Shown here piece by piece: positions 23,646 through 37,227 of a stretch of DNA of 64,000 bases; position 1 is the first letter of the stretch; every line of letters begins with the position of its first letter. The position numbers were made by a program, and so were the translations under genes. This DNA comes from Solea solea (Eukaryota; Chordata; Actinopteri; Pleuronectiformes; Soleidae). The stretch lies in assembly GCF_958295425.1 (NCBI RefSeq), contig NC_081136.1, forward strand, positions 22,388,890 through 22,452,889, written 5' to 3'. The notes under the pieces were generated by a model. That model worked only from the letters and a program-made list of their open reading frames with translations. It was not told where the DNA came from and did not search any database.

Positions 23646-25515
23646 CATCCATCCAGTTCCTTACGCTCTTTGCTTTCAATCTCCTAGCGTCTGTTGGATG
23701 GGTGGTGTTGGTCTGTCTGGTGCCGTGCAGGACACTGACCAGTACAGACGCAGCACCCATCTGCACCAATGCCCAAGCTGGATGCCACGTCCTGTCCCTG
23801 GCTAACCTGTTTGAGCGGGTCATCCAGCACTCAGCCAGGATGCACGGCATTTCAAGCGACCTCCACTCCGAGTTTGTAAGTCTCCTCAGGCAAAACACCC
23901 TCACTGTACATTTCTAATGAAGTTGGATGACCATGTTCATTATAAGGATATTCGCGGGTCATACGTACGATTTTTATTCACAAGTTTTGTAACCAAGTTG
24001 ACAGTTAGACGACCTGGAAGCTGACGTTTCGTTCTCACTTTCATGTTTGTCCTCTCAGGAGCAATACTTCCTGCCCAGTAAGAATCAAATTGGTCGGGTC
24101 GGTCGCAACTGTCACACGTCCGCTATCCTCACACCAAATGGCAAGGAGAACGCTCAGAGAATGGCGGTGAATTTAACTCCCCATTGTCCTCATCCCTTCT
24201 ACCTGCATTCATGTTTTTATTCTCTGCTGTATCCATTTACGTGCAGGCTACTGTTGTATCATCCCGTCCTCCATCGGGCTACATCTGCCCTGATTTAAAG
24301 GAAAGCTGGAGTTTGATTGTGTTTTTTAAAGCGTCCTGTGTGTCCCGTGCTCTGCAGAGAGAGGAGCTGACAGAGGTGATTCTGAAGCTGCTGGTGGCGT
24401 GGAGAGACCCTCTGTGGCATTTCCACCAGAACATGGCTCACCACCAACACGACTTCGCCACCTTCAGCTCAGACAAAGCCCTCGAGATGAGCGACATGGT
24501 GCACGAGCTGCGCAAAGGCGTCGAGAAAGTGGCCGAGAAGGTACCGCCGCGTGCCTTACGTCAGTGTGAGGTGGCATGAGTGTGTGGTGGATGCCTGAAG
24601 CTGGTGCGTCACAGAGCGTTCAGGAACTGAGTGTCTTGTCAGGTTGAATAAAAGCCTTTATGTCATAAGACAGAGGTGAACATGGTGCTGGTCAACCTCA
24701 GATGACCTATTGTTCACATTCACAAACAGTGAGTGTCCACGTGAGGACACCATTCTTTATTCTTTACCAATGCATTTGTTTGAACGAGGACAAGTAGACT
24801 TTTTTTCCCCACTATTTGACAATACTGTCAAATTCAGTGCTTAACTAAACTACATTGAGACAATGGGGACTTTTCCAATCGACTCTTCTCATTTTTTTTT
24901 ATGCTTTTCCATTAGAGATAGTACCTGGTGCTATTTTTGGTACCTGCTTTGGCGAGGTTCCAAGCAAGCTGAGCTGATACGAAATAAAAATAGAATCGTC
25001 ACATTTATTTATTTTGTGAGTTACTGATGTTTGTTATTTTTTTTCATTTAAAGGCGACATAGACCGGAAGCTCCAATTAACGCTGCGTGTGTGTGTATCT
25101 GCGTCATTACCTCGTTTATGAAACCCTAAAGTTTCAGAACAAACAGTTCAGCCACTGCTGAGAAAATAGGGTTTTATTATTTTCCTGGGCTCTGCGAAGT
25201 GGATCGGCACTTCCGTATGCTGATGATGTCATCAGAAATCCTCACCACTCCTCTCACCACCGTAGCGTTGTGTGTGTGTTCGTTTGTTGTGATGATACAT
25301 TTTTAACTTCTCTGCTCCAGATGCAGCTCTTGGGCATGATGAGTGACTCTGTCAGCAGCCAAGCATCTTCTGAAGCCCTGTTGCCGCCTGACAGTGCCGA
25401 GTGGCGGCTGATGAAAGAATATGACCTCCTCTACTGCTTCCGCCGAGACTCCAACAAGGTCCAGAACTACCTGAAGATCCTCCAGTGTCGCATTGTTCCC
25501 GAGCATGGATGCTAA
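23511..25515 (+). CDS. prl2: Prolactin 2 (prolactin-like hormone), 5 exons
   Basis: Exons: 23511-23535, 23688-23875, 24059-24166, 24358-24540, 25321-25515. The joined protein is 232 aa. A signal peptide is visible (hydrophobic VGWVVLVCLV, aa 11-20), with the mature chain starting near APIC (aa 31-34). Six cysteines sit at 34, 41, 89, 207, 224 and 232. This is the tetrapod prolactin pattern with the extra N-terminal disulfide that classical fish prolactin-1 lacks. Family marks are NCHTS (88-92) and CFRRDSNKVQNYLK (207-220). The five-exon layout with a tiny first exon fits prolactin. Prl2 is expected to be secreted and to signal through a prolactin receptor and JAK/STAT; expression outside the pituitary has been reported. 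Somatolactin and growth hormone fit worse. ATG 23514 in the same frame could also serve as the start. Confidence 0.93.
23544..23652. repeat. CA and TCTA microsatellites filling prl2 intron 1
   Basis: A short (CA)n (23544-23559) runs into about 90 bases of (ATCT)n (23561-23652). Together they take up most of the 152-base first intron. Confidence 0.95.
24893..24990. repeat. Family B MITE fragment
   Basis: TGCTTTTCCATTAGAGATAGTACCTGG..GGTACCTGCTTTGGCGAGGTTCC closely matches part of the 40186-40816 element (TTTTTCCATGAGGGATAGTACCTGG). It lies in prl2 intron 4. Confidence 0.6.
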
Positions 25516-25724
25516 AGGCCCCCGGAAAACTGAAACTTACAAACAAAAATCCCAAATGCACTGAAAAAGCAAGTGCTTCAGTTCTGTAACGACACAGATA
25601 AAGCTGTAGCTCTTGTTGTGATTTATTTGCATGGCATTACACACATACCGCATGTTCACTCCTATCATGAAGTGCTACTGTAACCGCCTCATGCCTGATA
25701 GGATACAGTGTGGACAAACTATGG

Positions 25725-25730
25725 ATTAAA
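25725..25730 (+). terminator. Candidate poly(A) signal of prl2
   Basis: ATTAAA 210 bases after the prl2 stop. A second ATTAAA lies about 35 bases further on. Confidence 0.4.
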
Positions 25731-26919
25731 TAGTGTCAAATATGATACTGGACTGTATATCTTGATTAAATATCGTAAACAATTGAAAACATTTCAGACA
25801 TATGGATGCTACGGGTTTTGTTTTTGTCAATTCTACACAAGCTGAGGCCAAAACCGAAGCTTCATGACTGATAAACAGCCACACAGTTCCCGTGTTTCCA
25901 TCCTGGTACACTCTGGAACGGTAAAGCTCTGGGTCAGGCTTGTGTTTCAACTGAGAACTGTATCTTTACTTGGTAGGAGGCGTGTGGGCTGCGTCGCGTG
26001 ATGGTGCGACGACAACAAGACTGAATGTGACACGGACAACAATGGAAGAAATGCAGTTCTTTTTTTTTTTGCAAGCATTTGCCTCGACTTACATGGGATA
26101 TTTACACCAATTGTTTTTCTGTCGCCCCAATCAGCTGACCATACTGTAGCATTTTACTCTGGTATCCCAAGGGAAGGATGCCAAAGAATGGAATGGTTAG
26201 ATCTGGTAAAAAAAAAATCGTACTTTACCAAACTGAACCATTCCACTCGGAGAAGAAGAGACATGGCTAAAGTGAAAGCCTGAAGCTGAGCTTGTCAAAG
26301 ACAACTTTAGTTTTAGTAGAGACAGTTCATAGACAATGATTTTTTATTCAGAAAGAGTAAAAAATAGATGTTACCATAGCTTCTTTCATATATTTAACGG
26401 TCCTCAAGCCCCTGTCTTCTTTCACTTCTCTCATAAGACAGCCAGCCAACAGTTTTCCTTTTTACTTCCTCCAACAATGACTCCATGTGAGCATCAGAGA
26501 CTTTTTGGATGCTCATTGGATTTTTCTAGTCCTGCCAAAACCATTCATTGCTGCCTCTATTGACACCTCAATGGGCTGCTCGGTACCGATATGCTCAGAG
26601 AGCATTGTTTGCACATGACACTACTGCGCAAGTGCATGTAAACAGGTATTTGTGTTAAAGTGATAATTCAGGTCTGGTTCTATGAGGTACCAACGTAGTC
26701 ATCGCTGATGGACTAACTAAAGGAAGCTGAATCTCAAGGCCTATCTCAGTTTTTTACAGGTAGAAAGTGAAGTCACTGAGTAAATCCATATAAACATCAA
26801 AATCACAAAACACGTGAGCTGGTTTAAAACCCTGTACAAACATAGGTTTTAAGCGGATGCATTTGTCATTATTCCCTGTGATCACACAAATATCCAGAGA
26901 GTAACTGAGCATAAAAACT
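25731..26919. other. Tail-to-tail intergenic region between prl2 and hspa14
   Basis: No gene seen. 26125-26262 looks like a degraded MITE related to 49257-49436 (shared AATGGAATGGT, CCAAACTGAACCATTCCACT). Confidence 0.45.
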
Positions 26920-26934
26920 TTTATTAGGTTTATT
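26920..26934 (-). terminator. Candidate poly(A) signals of hspa14
   Basis: Two overlapping-range AATAAA hexamers on the minus strand (26920-26925 and 26929-26934), about 80-90 bases past the stop. Confidence 0.5.
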
Positions 26935-27010
26935 AGGTGAAAAAAAACAAAAAAAAACACTGGATTGACATTGTGAACTGATGTGTTGGTTAGACTGCAG
27001 ATCACTCATT

Positions 27011-29643
27011 TCAGGATGCTGCTGGTATGGTGACAGCCTGAGACCGTCCAGTGTCATGTTCTACACAGGAGACATGAAGGGTGCCGTCCCTGCAACACAC
27101 AAACAATCCGAATAAACCAAAGGTGCCACCGATTTAGGGCTCGATATTATATCAAGACACAAGACAAAATATGGCATTACATTTTAGATATCGTCATATT
27201 GTGATAAGGGATCATATTTATCATACTGAACACATTTATGAAATACACTCAATTATATATACACAGTATATGTATATCACTCAGTAAACAGATCCCTAAC
27301 AGCATCATGGTAACATAAATATTTGAACAAAAACACTTAAGTTCAGACCACACAGTCCTTTTTACCTTTTCATGGTCACTACGGTGTCAATGTTGTGGTT
27401 CTCTTCTTTGGGCTGCAGCTCTCTCAGGATTATCTGTACATTCACAGTGCAAGCAGATATATGGTTTATTTCAATCCAAATCTACATTTCTACATCTACA
27501 GCTCTTGCTCTTTTGTACCTTGGCTAGTTTTATTGGCTGCGCTGTGACAAGTCTCTGGTAAATCTCCAGACAGATGGAGGACAGGTTCCCTCCTCCACTC
27601 AGGATGTGATGTCTGCGCACAGGAAGAGGCGTGCCGGACGGAACCAGGACGGTGAACACCTCAGCTCCGGATTCATCCACCTCCTGTATGTGCCACAGAG
27701 CCACACAGAGAGATCAGGAATGACTTTCTTACATGTAGAGATGGGACAATGTACCAATTTATTGCATAACCATAAAGAAAAAGTACTTATAACAAAAGTT
27801 TGATCATCCGAATCTGGAAAATCATTCATATTTCATGGCTGAGTGGCTTAAAATTGCTTGCTGGATTCCGTTTAAAATGCTGCAACGGGGAGTCTAGATC
27901 TTTCCAGTCATTCCAGGATGTTTTGATTTTACTGAATTTACTGTGAAGACGCATCCTGCGTCAAAATAGATGGATCGTCAATCAATGTAAATCAGCTTTG
28001 AGGTTTACCCGTTCTGACATTAAGGCTTTGTTTCAGAAAATGAAGGACAAAATATAGTTGCTGCATGTGTTCATCTGAAGCTCTATGACTCTTCTACTCA
28101 TGATCCTATCTAGGGTTGCAAACATTCCTGGGAAATTTCCAGAAATATTCCAAATTGGAAACTGAGAATGAACTGGAAAATTTGGATAAATTAAAGAAAC
28201 TGTCATATACAAATATGAAAATTTTGTTTTTGCATAAGACACGCATGCAAAATGATGCAATTAAAAAAAACAAGATGCAGATTCATTTGTATATATAGAT
28301 ATATCATTATCTATCTATAGCTAGTTAACAATAGATGTTTAGAGGATGTTTTCTATCTGGTTTACCAGCAAGTTAGCTAGTGTAATACATCTTATTTAAT
28401 ATTTGCTAGTTAAAATTTAACACCAAAGACCAAATGTCTACCTCATAACATCTTACATAACTTCAATAGTTTAGGTTTCTAGAAATCACCAGTGATGTCA
28501 TGTGATGGAGGAATGATCAGTGCATGTAGGGGGTGTGGCCTCAGTAGCCCTGTATGTAGGGTGCTATGTGTCCACGATTGAAGAATAGCACTGATATTCA
28601 ACTGTATTTGCATCAAACCTGATTGTTTTAGCCACAATTAGGCTACAGTATAATATTTACCAACTATATTCAAGTTGAAAATGTCCAGTTTATTCCTGTA
28701 AATTCAAATTTAGAAAATTCACAGAATTTTTAAACCATAACCCTAAGATGAAGAGAAGATTTTAAAGAATATTTTTAACATTTATCACAATAATACTGTA
28801 AATAACGCTGTAAATTTTTGTTTAGTTTGGATAATCATGACAGTAAATATTCACATCCTCCCACGCCTAGTAACATGCATTTGCATTCTCAGTGCTGAAT
28901 ATTTCCACCAGTTCACCTTCATGAGTATATCTGTGGCAGAAACATCCACCATGACGGACTCCTCCTCGGGGGCGAGGCTCTCTCTGCCGACCAGCAGACC
29001 TGCCTGCAGCGCTGCTCCCACTGCGATGACCTCATCAGTGGGCGCTGAGCTGAGAAGCTCCACGTCAGGGAACAAGTCCCTGATCATCTGCTGGAGGCGG
29101 GGGATCCTGGCCGAGCCGCCGCAAAGAACCACCTTAAAACACACGGTCACAACATGACTGAGCTAAAATGATGTTGCACGAGTCTGTGCATAATGAAGCA
29201 TGCAATATATATAGGATATATATATATATGATTTTTGGATTGCATTGGATTTGACATCTTCATATGTCCAATATGTGATCCAGTGATTTTGACCAGTATA
29301 GGACCGATATCGATACTGAATATTGAGATTCATCCCTAGTTTTTGAGGTCTTACAAATGGAAAATTCACAGGTTTCACCTGCTAACAGCAGGCTCCTATT
29401 GGACGATACTAGCTCTCAGCCAGTCATTGACAGTATTTATCATCCATTTTCCTCTAAATGGCAACATAAATTACAAAACTGACATCACAATCCATTGCAG
29501 AACTCCTCAGGAAAATGTTTACTGGTAAAAATCAACTGTAAATCCACCAAAAATCAGATAAGTGACCCCCTAGTGGCTATACAAAATATTAGTACTTCCT
29601 GATTAGCTTCAACAGACAAAACTGGAAGATCATGTCCACTTTA

Positions 29644-29684
<41 letters not shown>

Positions 29685-32600
29685 GGTCTATGATTTGCGG
29701 TGGATTCAGCAACATTCTCTCTACCTTGTTGATGTCGCTGGTGGACAGCCCCGCCTCCTCCAGCATGGCTCTGATTGGCTGGATGCTCTTGTTGAAGAGT
29801 GGCGAGCAGAGCAGCTCAAATCGCGCTCTGAGGGAACAGAAGACAAGAGGTCGTCACGTTCATAGCAGTAATTTATCCACACAGCCAGTAAAGACAAAAC
29901 ATCACCACTCCATGTCGTGCAGTTCTACACAAACTTTGATTTTGTAATTCTACCTTACTGCACCTATTATGTTATCATGTTCTAGTTTATCTCATCCTTT
30001 GTTTCTTATTGTACTCCTTTCATTTTTTTAATTATATAACACCTTTATGTACTCGTTCACTTATCTATTACATTTTATCTGTTAAGTTTTTCTTTTTGCT
30101 CCTTTTCTGATCACCCATTAGTACCCACTTCATACTGTATTAGCAGTGTTTTTTCGGCAGCTGATGAATCCATACACGCCATTGTCCTAATCAGAATTAT
30201 TGTTAAATTGACACTTTTAGCGTTGCTTTAACACTGCAAAACTTGTGCGCTGCACATACCTGATGGGTAAAGCAAGCTACAACATATTCCTCTGTCAAGC
30301 AGTAAACAATACTATATGACATGTTTTCGAGTGTTTCTATATGGATATGTGTGTGGAGGCCAGTGGACCCTGCAGAAAAAAGAATTAGGAACCATATTTG
30401 TCACTTCTCATCTCACCTCGAGACATTGCATTCAAAGTCAATGCCGTCGTACAAGGAGTCGACAAAACAGTTGGCCGTTCCCAGCGAGGACAGCGAGTGT
30501 TTGGCCATGTCGGCTCCGTTCATCAGCTTCATCATGGCCCGGGCATTGCTGCTCACATCGTGCTTGAAGGTGCTGCACAACACACACACATACACAGGAG
30601 AATAATAATGAGGGCAGCGGTGAGGTTTGGAGGATGTGACGGAGGTTCAGCATGTGTGAGGGGGAAACACATGGGGATCCTGATTTGGGCTAGTGTATTT
30701 TAAAACAGAAGACACACTACAACACAAGTGAAAACTGTTCCGTTGGTTTAGGGACACCTATAGTCACCTGACCTGTGGGCGTAATAACTGTTTGTGTGTG
30801 TGTTGAACACTGGAGCTCTGGGACTTTGATACAGATTCCTGAATGACCAATTTTATCAAATCTGTTTTACCAAAACATTATGCCTTATGGTAAAATTATT
30901 TCATTTTAGCAGATTGTTAATCTGTTCATTAAACAAGCAACAGCCTCTGAAAACAACACACACACAAATATACACACACATTAAGCCTTTGTCATCCTCC
31001 TCTCCTTTGGTGAATGAGCTGGTCGTATCTTCCTGTCCACTTTGAGACAACCACTCAGAAGCATTGTTATATCTTAGTCAAATAGCATGCTTATTAGCTC
31101 ACTAAAGCTTGGGTAAATTTTTCTATCTTGGGTGTTGTGGACTAAGTTTGACACCAAGTCAAAACCACTACAGTAATCAAGTTGATTTCCCTGCTCTGGT
31201 GACCACTTTAGTTACCGTTTGAACTCAGCCGCCAGGTGCTGGGCCAAGGCCTCAGTGAAGCTCTCTCCTCCGATGTTGTGGTCAGTTTGGGTATTGAGAA
31301 CCCGGAACATTCCGCCACTGACCTGCAACACCGTCACGCTCAGGGACGTCCCGCCAAGTTTATACACCAGGACGTGGCTGTGGACACAGAGCAGAGCACC
31401 ATGAGAGCAAACTGTCTGGTAATCAGTTCATTTTGAAAAGTCAAGTCAAATTAATTTTTTTAAAAACAAACAGGGTTGTTCCTACAGTGCTTTACAAAGT
31501 AAACAGCAAGGTACCAAAAAGGTACATAAAACAATGAAACATAAGCTAAAGGTAAATCATTCAATAGTTTGGGTTTCAGGCATCTAGTTATTTGACCTGA
31601 ATAAGACCTGAGTACTCGGAATGAGGCGAGAGGTCCATTAAGACAAAAGTAAAATTTTTAAATCAACCCTAGACTTAGACTTCCTTTTATTGTCATTGCA
31701 CAGAAAACACAGCAGTGAAACTGGCAACTGAATTTCGTTGCTTGGCAACCAGAAAACAACAACAAAGCATTGAATTGTGAGGTAGTTACTGTAAACTATG
31801 ACTCAAGAAAAACTAAATAAGTGTATATGTATATAAATCAATAATTTAAATCAATCAATACAAGTTTCCTTTTTATCCTGAAAGCCAGCACTCCATCTCA
31901 CCAGACCCAGCACACAAAGGAGATACTTTTCAACTTTCATACCTCTTTCCAGAGTGACTGTCCTGTCCGATGTCATAGGCCAGCAGAGCAGCAGTGGGCT
32001 CATGGATCAGCCTCATCACATGGAACCCCGCAGCTTCAGCTGCCTCTCTGTGCAACAGCAACAACAACAAAAAACACAGAGTCTTGGTGCGTCAATAAAA
32101 TAAAAAAAAATTCCATGCGTCACATCACGATAACAGAAGAGTGTAACCTACCTCAGAGCTCGCTTCTGAGCCTGTGCAAACTCAAAGGGCACCGTGATGA
32201 CCACTTCAGTTACGTCAGAGCCCACAGCTGACTGAGCCGTTTCTGTGGAAAAATACAAACCATCAGTCGAGTGTTAGGCATGCAGTGAAGGAGACGAGAG
32301 ACTAGGTGAGGGACGTAAAGGCCATCTGTCACGTGACTGGCTGCTTATTGTACATCCAACTGTTGTTCCGTGTTGTGTTTTTATCTGCTCTGGATTTCTC
32401 CAAAGCCTGGGGCATAAACTGTGAAAATCACGCAGAGTGCCTCATACAGTTTTGCTCAGCTTGAACATACATGCAGTGGCAATTTGATCCCAACTATAGG
32501 GCTGAACAATTTAGAAGAAATATATAATTACGATTATTTTGACTGAAATTTCGATTGCGATATGATTCACGATACGAGAGGGAATGGTAATTTCTATGTA

Positions 32601-35600
32601 ATTATTCTCATTTTCATTTGAACAACATATTTATTTATTTATTTAAAATGATTGCTGTGTGATATCTGTGCAGATCTGTGAGAAACAAAGGTGTTTTCTT
32701 CAGTCTGCAGAATATGTGATACAGCATCAAACAGTATTTACACAGAGAACCTATAGTACACAACAAACATGGCTGCTTCTCAAAAATGTTACTCAAAGAC
32801 CATCAAATGTCAAACATCTGAATGTGCACACAGCTGAGCAGCTTTAAACAGACATTTGATGTTGTTTTGACGAGTAATAAAAGAGCTGCAATTCCTCACA
32901 TTGTCAGGCAGAGGGCTCTACTGATCTGCAGCAGCTACAGAAATCTGACTGTCAAAATAGTGCCATTTTCAGCATAAACTAGTATTGAAGATATTCTGGA
33001 GGATCTAATGGAATTTACCAGGCAGGTGTACAAAAGAAATATCACATCATTTGTGTGTGTGTGCGTTACCTTTAATTTTATGGAAGATGAGTTTAGCCAC
33101 GTCCTCTGGAGCAACATACCGAGGGTTTTCCCCTGCTGTGATCTCATAGTAAGGCTTCCCGTCTCTGTCCACCACCTGAACACAACAACCAGCGCTCACA
33201 CCGACAGTTCTCTGCTTCAGCAGCTCACAGTCAATACTGTGTGGGCTCAAGAATCAAAATGGGAGCGCAAACTAGCAAGTAATCTTTCTATTAACAGGGA
33301 CAACTGACACCTTTGGTGTGGATATGTGAAGAAACTCACCTGACACTTGGTCTCTGTTTTGTGAGTTTGTGTCTCCGGATCAATAAAGCTGTACATGAAG
33401 AGACAGAAAAAGAGAGAAACAGGTTTAGTCAGTGATATAAGGGGCTGCCGAATATTTATGTTATTAATTGTATGAATTGTACATGTCATTATTTAAAGGA
33501 CTTTAATTAACATGTTTTATAAGCAAGACATATGAGGGAATATACAATGGATCAGTCATACAATTCATACAAATTCAACACTTCTACGTATACATTAGAG
33601 TTGAAACGATTAATCAATGAATCGATTATTACTAAATTAATAGAAACTATTTTGATAATCGAATAATCGGTTTGAAGCTTTTCATGATTAAAACAAGATT
33701 GTTTAAGCTTCTTAAATGTGAATATTTTCTTAATTTCTTTGCTCTGGATAAAAAAAAAATCATTAAAAGTCAATCATTTTAGTTTGTAGACAAAACAAGA
33801 CATTTGAGAACATCATTTCCAGATTAATCGAGAAAATAATCAACAGTTTAATCGATTATAAAAAGAATCGTTAGTTGCAGCTCTAGTATACATAATGTAT
33901 GTAATAGGAATGGGACTGTATGATAATACAATAATTATCCTGCCATTCACAGTATTATCCCAGTGTTAAACTTTGTTTTTTTATTTTTTCAAAAGGAAGG
34001 GCGGAGTCTTCTGTCCATTTCGTTTGTATCTACAAGCTTTGAGAAAATGGGCCACTAAAATATTACCAAATTGTTTTTATAAAAACACAACATTATTAAC
34101 ATTACTAAAAAGCATGACTTCAAGTGTTTTGGGGCAGAACGTTGACCAGAGACAAAAAGCAGAGTTGCATTTTGTCAAATGTTTAGAAATGCAAGAGATA
34201 TCATTAAAAAAACAGGTATACATGGAATGTGTACTGCACTAATATAAATACACAATCTATTCATAACTTGTTAGTGTCACAAACGTGTTAATGTGGTTCA
34301 TTTAGTAAGTTGAGAATCCACAAAAACAAAAGGTGTTATTGTGTTATTGTGCAGACAACACAAGCAAACAGGATAAACATGAGTATCACCTTCTCCCCAG
34401 CACTTGCTTCACTCTGACAACTGTGTTGGCAGCGTTGCGGACTCGTCCCTGTTTCGCTGCGATGCCTACAATCTGCAGGAGGTTAAAAACAACATCACTG
34501 AGTCAGACTGGTCCATTGCGGAGAGTAGAGAGGCTTTGACACAAATGACTGTAAGCATTTTCTTTAACAGTTCGTGATTTCCTCTTACACTGAATGAATT
34601 TTATACACACTAGCAAATTTTAACAGATTCTTTCAAAAGATTTAGTAAAAGAAAATGTGCATGTCACCACAGAAGGATAACAAGGCACAAATGGATGACT
34701 TAATAAAGCACCGACAGCTGATATATGGTAATGTTTACTTGCTGCTTCAGTTTTCAATTAGTGACATTTGCTTCTTGCACTAAGTGAAGAAATGTTTTCC
34801 TCATCTGCCGTTTCCACTCTTTCTCCACATGATCAGAAGTCAAATGATTTGTAAATGTCCTCTTTTATTTGCCAAAAGTGTTGCCATTGCACTCACTCAA
34901 GTCAACCTTTTATCACCAAACCAAATTTTCCAACTCCCTCAATCACTAATCGTTATATTAGATTAAATATTTGTAATGTGGTGTAATTCCATTCAGGTAT
35001 TTTTAAGGGATAGGCATTTCTAGCAAAAAGGCTATTTGAATATGGTATTATTCATCAAATATTCTAAAATTTAAACTCCAGTGCATGTAAATAACGCAGG
35101 GTTCATAGTGTGCTGAGCTGACAGGAGCAGCTAACGAGATGCATTCAAAGACACTGGTAAATGTCATCACTTCTGCAAACACATATGAAGTCCACTAACT
35201 AAATGCTTGCTGCCGCTGCCACCCCGTGATAATGGACCTTGTTTAGACTGCAGCCCAAATCGGATTTGTATGCGTGTCCGATCAGAATCTGATCTTCCTG
35301 ACCAACTGTTCACATTCGATATACGTGTCTCCATATTGACATGTCTAGTCTAGTCTTCCACATAGATTTCTATAGGTACAGGCCTCAGCCCGGAAAAACA
35401 ATAGTCTAAACAAAATAAACAAAATGGATGACAGAAATCTATGTCTTTCTCTGTCCCAAATGATTATGTAAAGCCGCAGCACAAACTTTCTTCTGATTAT
35501 TTAGCTATTGCCTTCCACTGTGACGATCATTTAATAAGCCTCCAATTAGCTTCCTACTCCCCGGATCTATGTCATAGATGTTGTTGTCTTTCAAGTCATG

Positions 35601-37227
35601 CTGCGAGTATGTGGTTTGAATTAGCTTTGGAAAAATCGGATATCGTGTGTTTTTTTCATGTGACTTTTTATAATCAAGTGAATAATCGTGCCCATCTCTA
35701 GTATTTTTATGTGCAAATTGACAATGTACATAAACGCATGCTGATGGGAACACACCAAGTGACAGTCAGTAGATGGAAAATATAGTCAGTGTGTGTCTGT
35801 AAAGTGTTACATCTCTGTAGACGCATAGCAACCACATGTCAGAGAAGTAATAGGCTTGAAAATGCGGCATTGTGATGGTTTTCTTCACTGTGCATCGAGA
35901 CAGCAAAGTTGTGACCTCAAACTGATTTGGTATGGTCCTAAACCAGGAGTGTGAAACAGACTGATCTGAGTTCATGCCAGTCTGGGGGAAAAGTGAAAAA
36001 CACCCTCACTGTACCTGCTCAGTGTCTCTGTAGCCAACCACAGCTGGAGTCACTCTGTCTCCGGCATCGTTGGCCACCACCTCAGCGCGCCCATCCTGAA
36101 CACACATACACACACATAATTTTAGTAACAAATTATTTACGTCAGGCATTTGGTGCCAATCCCAGCTGACATAGGGCGAAAGGCGGGGTACGCCCTGGTC
36201 AGGTCGCCAGTCCATCACACTCCTTGTTTATTGTTACTTATTATGCTAGCACCTGCAGTGGGTAAAACAAATGTTATCATCTACTTCTACAGGTACTTTA
36301 ATGATTTGACCATGTCATGAGGTAATGCTCCATCACATTTCAAATCTATTGCAGAGTGACTATTGAACTGCAGACGATTTTAAAAAATAATGTTGCAAGT
36401 GAAATCAGAAATATTTCGTATTTGGTAAATTGGTATGCATGTATGTAAACACCAGTGCATCAAGGAACAGACATCTTACAACACTGAATACTAGCACTAC
36501 ACTATAGACCGAGAATTAACCATTATTTCCATGGCCAATTGTTTTGTTGCTAATTTCATTGACCAACACGTGTATTCATAAAAGATTAATATTTGATACT
36601 TTAATACATATAATGTAATAACAACCCTAGATACCGCAAAGCCTTAAGTATTAACTTTTGTTCAGATTGGGCAGACAACAGTCAATGTTAAAATGAACCA
36701 ATGAATGAAAACTTTGCCGTAGGGTCAACTTTTCAGCAAATTAATGTTTTTGGGTTTTTTTCAATGAACACAGCGGAATTGTACTTTAAAAGACTGAATT
36801 AAAAGTGACTGGTGTTGGATTTAATTTCGTCCCGAATAAGAATTGTTTCCCCAACAGCATTTCCTGTCATGCTCCATTCTGTGGTTAGGGTTGGGAATTT
36901 CAGCATACTTTTAACGGAAAACACATTCTCAACTAGGAAAATGTTTGGTGGTGGCACTGGTAGTGGCTTTTCATCTTTACCGACGCTATCAGAGCTATCA
37001 CCCATCACTCATGACATGCATTTTATTCATAGTGTCCGGACACTGGTCGTTAGCAGCTGAACACAGACAGACAGACAAACGCGGCGCTAAGAAAATAACC
37101 CGCTGTCACTGAATTATCCATTTATACAAGCAACGTGATGAGTGAGACAGGAACATTTTGCGTCACTCACCTTAAATATCGCCACACACGCGCATGTATA
37201 CCCAAAGTGCACCCCTATAGCAGCCAT
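27011..37227 (-). CDS. hspa14: Heat shock 70 kDa protein 14 (HSP70L1), 14 exons
   Basis: Exons, 5' to 3': 37227-37171, 36095-36015, 34472-34390, 33388-33340, 33175-33070, 32242-32152, 32047-31943, 31377-31216, 30572-30417, 29827-29725, 29132-28917, 27683-27519, 27433-27366, 27089-27011. They join in frame to 506 aa; human HSPA14 is 509. The start [19 protein letters not shown] matches the human protein closely. Other blocks are [32 protein letters not shown] (the HSP70 nucleotide-binding core), [28 protein letters not shown] and [15 protein letters not shown]. The chain stops soon after a shortened substrate-binding part, as is normal for HSPA14. With the J-protein DNAJC2 (MPP11) it forms the ribosome-associated complex, which assists nascent chains in the cytosol. 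No disruption was seen. Confidence 0.96.
27134..27300. repeat. Degenerate GGGCTCGATAT repeat
   Basis: GGGCTCGATATTATATCAAG with ATATCGTCATATTG belongs to the AGGGCTGG/ATATCG class of fish elements. It lies in hspa14 intron 13. Confidence 0.4.
28109..28740. repeat. DNA transposon remnant starting TAGGGTTGCAAACATTCC
   Basis: Begins TAGGGTTGCAAACATTCCTG and GGAAATTTCCAGAAATATTCC. It ends loosely near 28740 after CCAGTTTATTCCTGTAAATTC, an inverted echo of the start. This is a recognisable non-autonomous repeat type in fish. It lies in hspa14 intron 11. Confidence 0.5.
29650..29680. repeat. TA microsatellite
   Basis: Short (TA)n run in hspa14 intron 10, about 45 bases downstream of the exon 10 donor. 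Confidence 0.8.
32499..32840. repeat. hAT-like repeat, relative of 6170-6447
   Basis: Starts ATAGGGCTGAACAATTTAGA. It shares TTCTCATTTTCATTTGAA, ACTGTGTGATAT/GCTGTGTGATAT and TGTGAGAAACAAAG with 6170-6310. It lies in hspa14 intron 5. Confidence 0.6.
33597..33885. repeat. Family A MITE, opposite orientation
   Basis: Ends GTTAGTTGCAGCTCTAG, the inverse of the AGAGCTGCACCTAAC start at 18806. The interior TTGTTTAAGCTTCTTAAATG is also the inverse of that copy. It lies in hspa14 intron 3. Confidence 0.7.
36143..36225 (+). repeat. Dispersed fish repeat fragment
   Basis: TTGGTGCCAATCCCAGCTGAC, then GGGCGAAAGGCGGGGTACGC and GGTCAGGTCGCCAGTCCATC, is wording found across teleost genomes. It is related to 8965-9055. 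It lies in hspa14 intron 1. Confidence 0.6.

Noticed and set aside
23561..23652. CRISPR-like array
   Set aside because: A simple tetranucleotide microsatellite without spacers, in a vertebrate intron.
23511..25515. Growth hormone or somatolactin
   Set aside because: Six cysteines in prolactin spacing, five exons and the CFRRDSNK motif fit prolactin-2 better.
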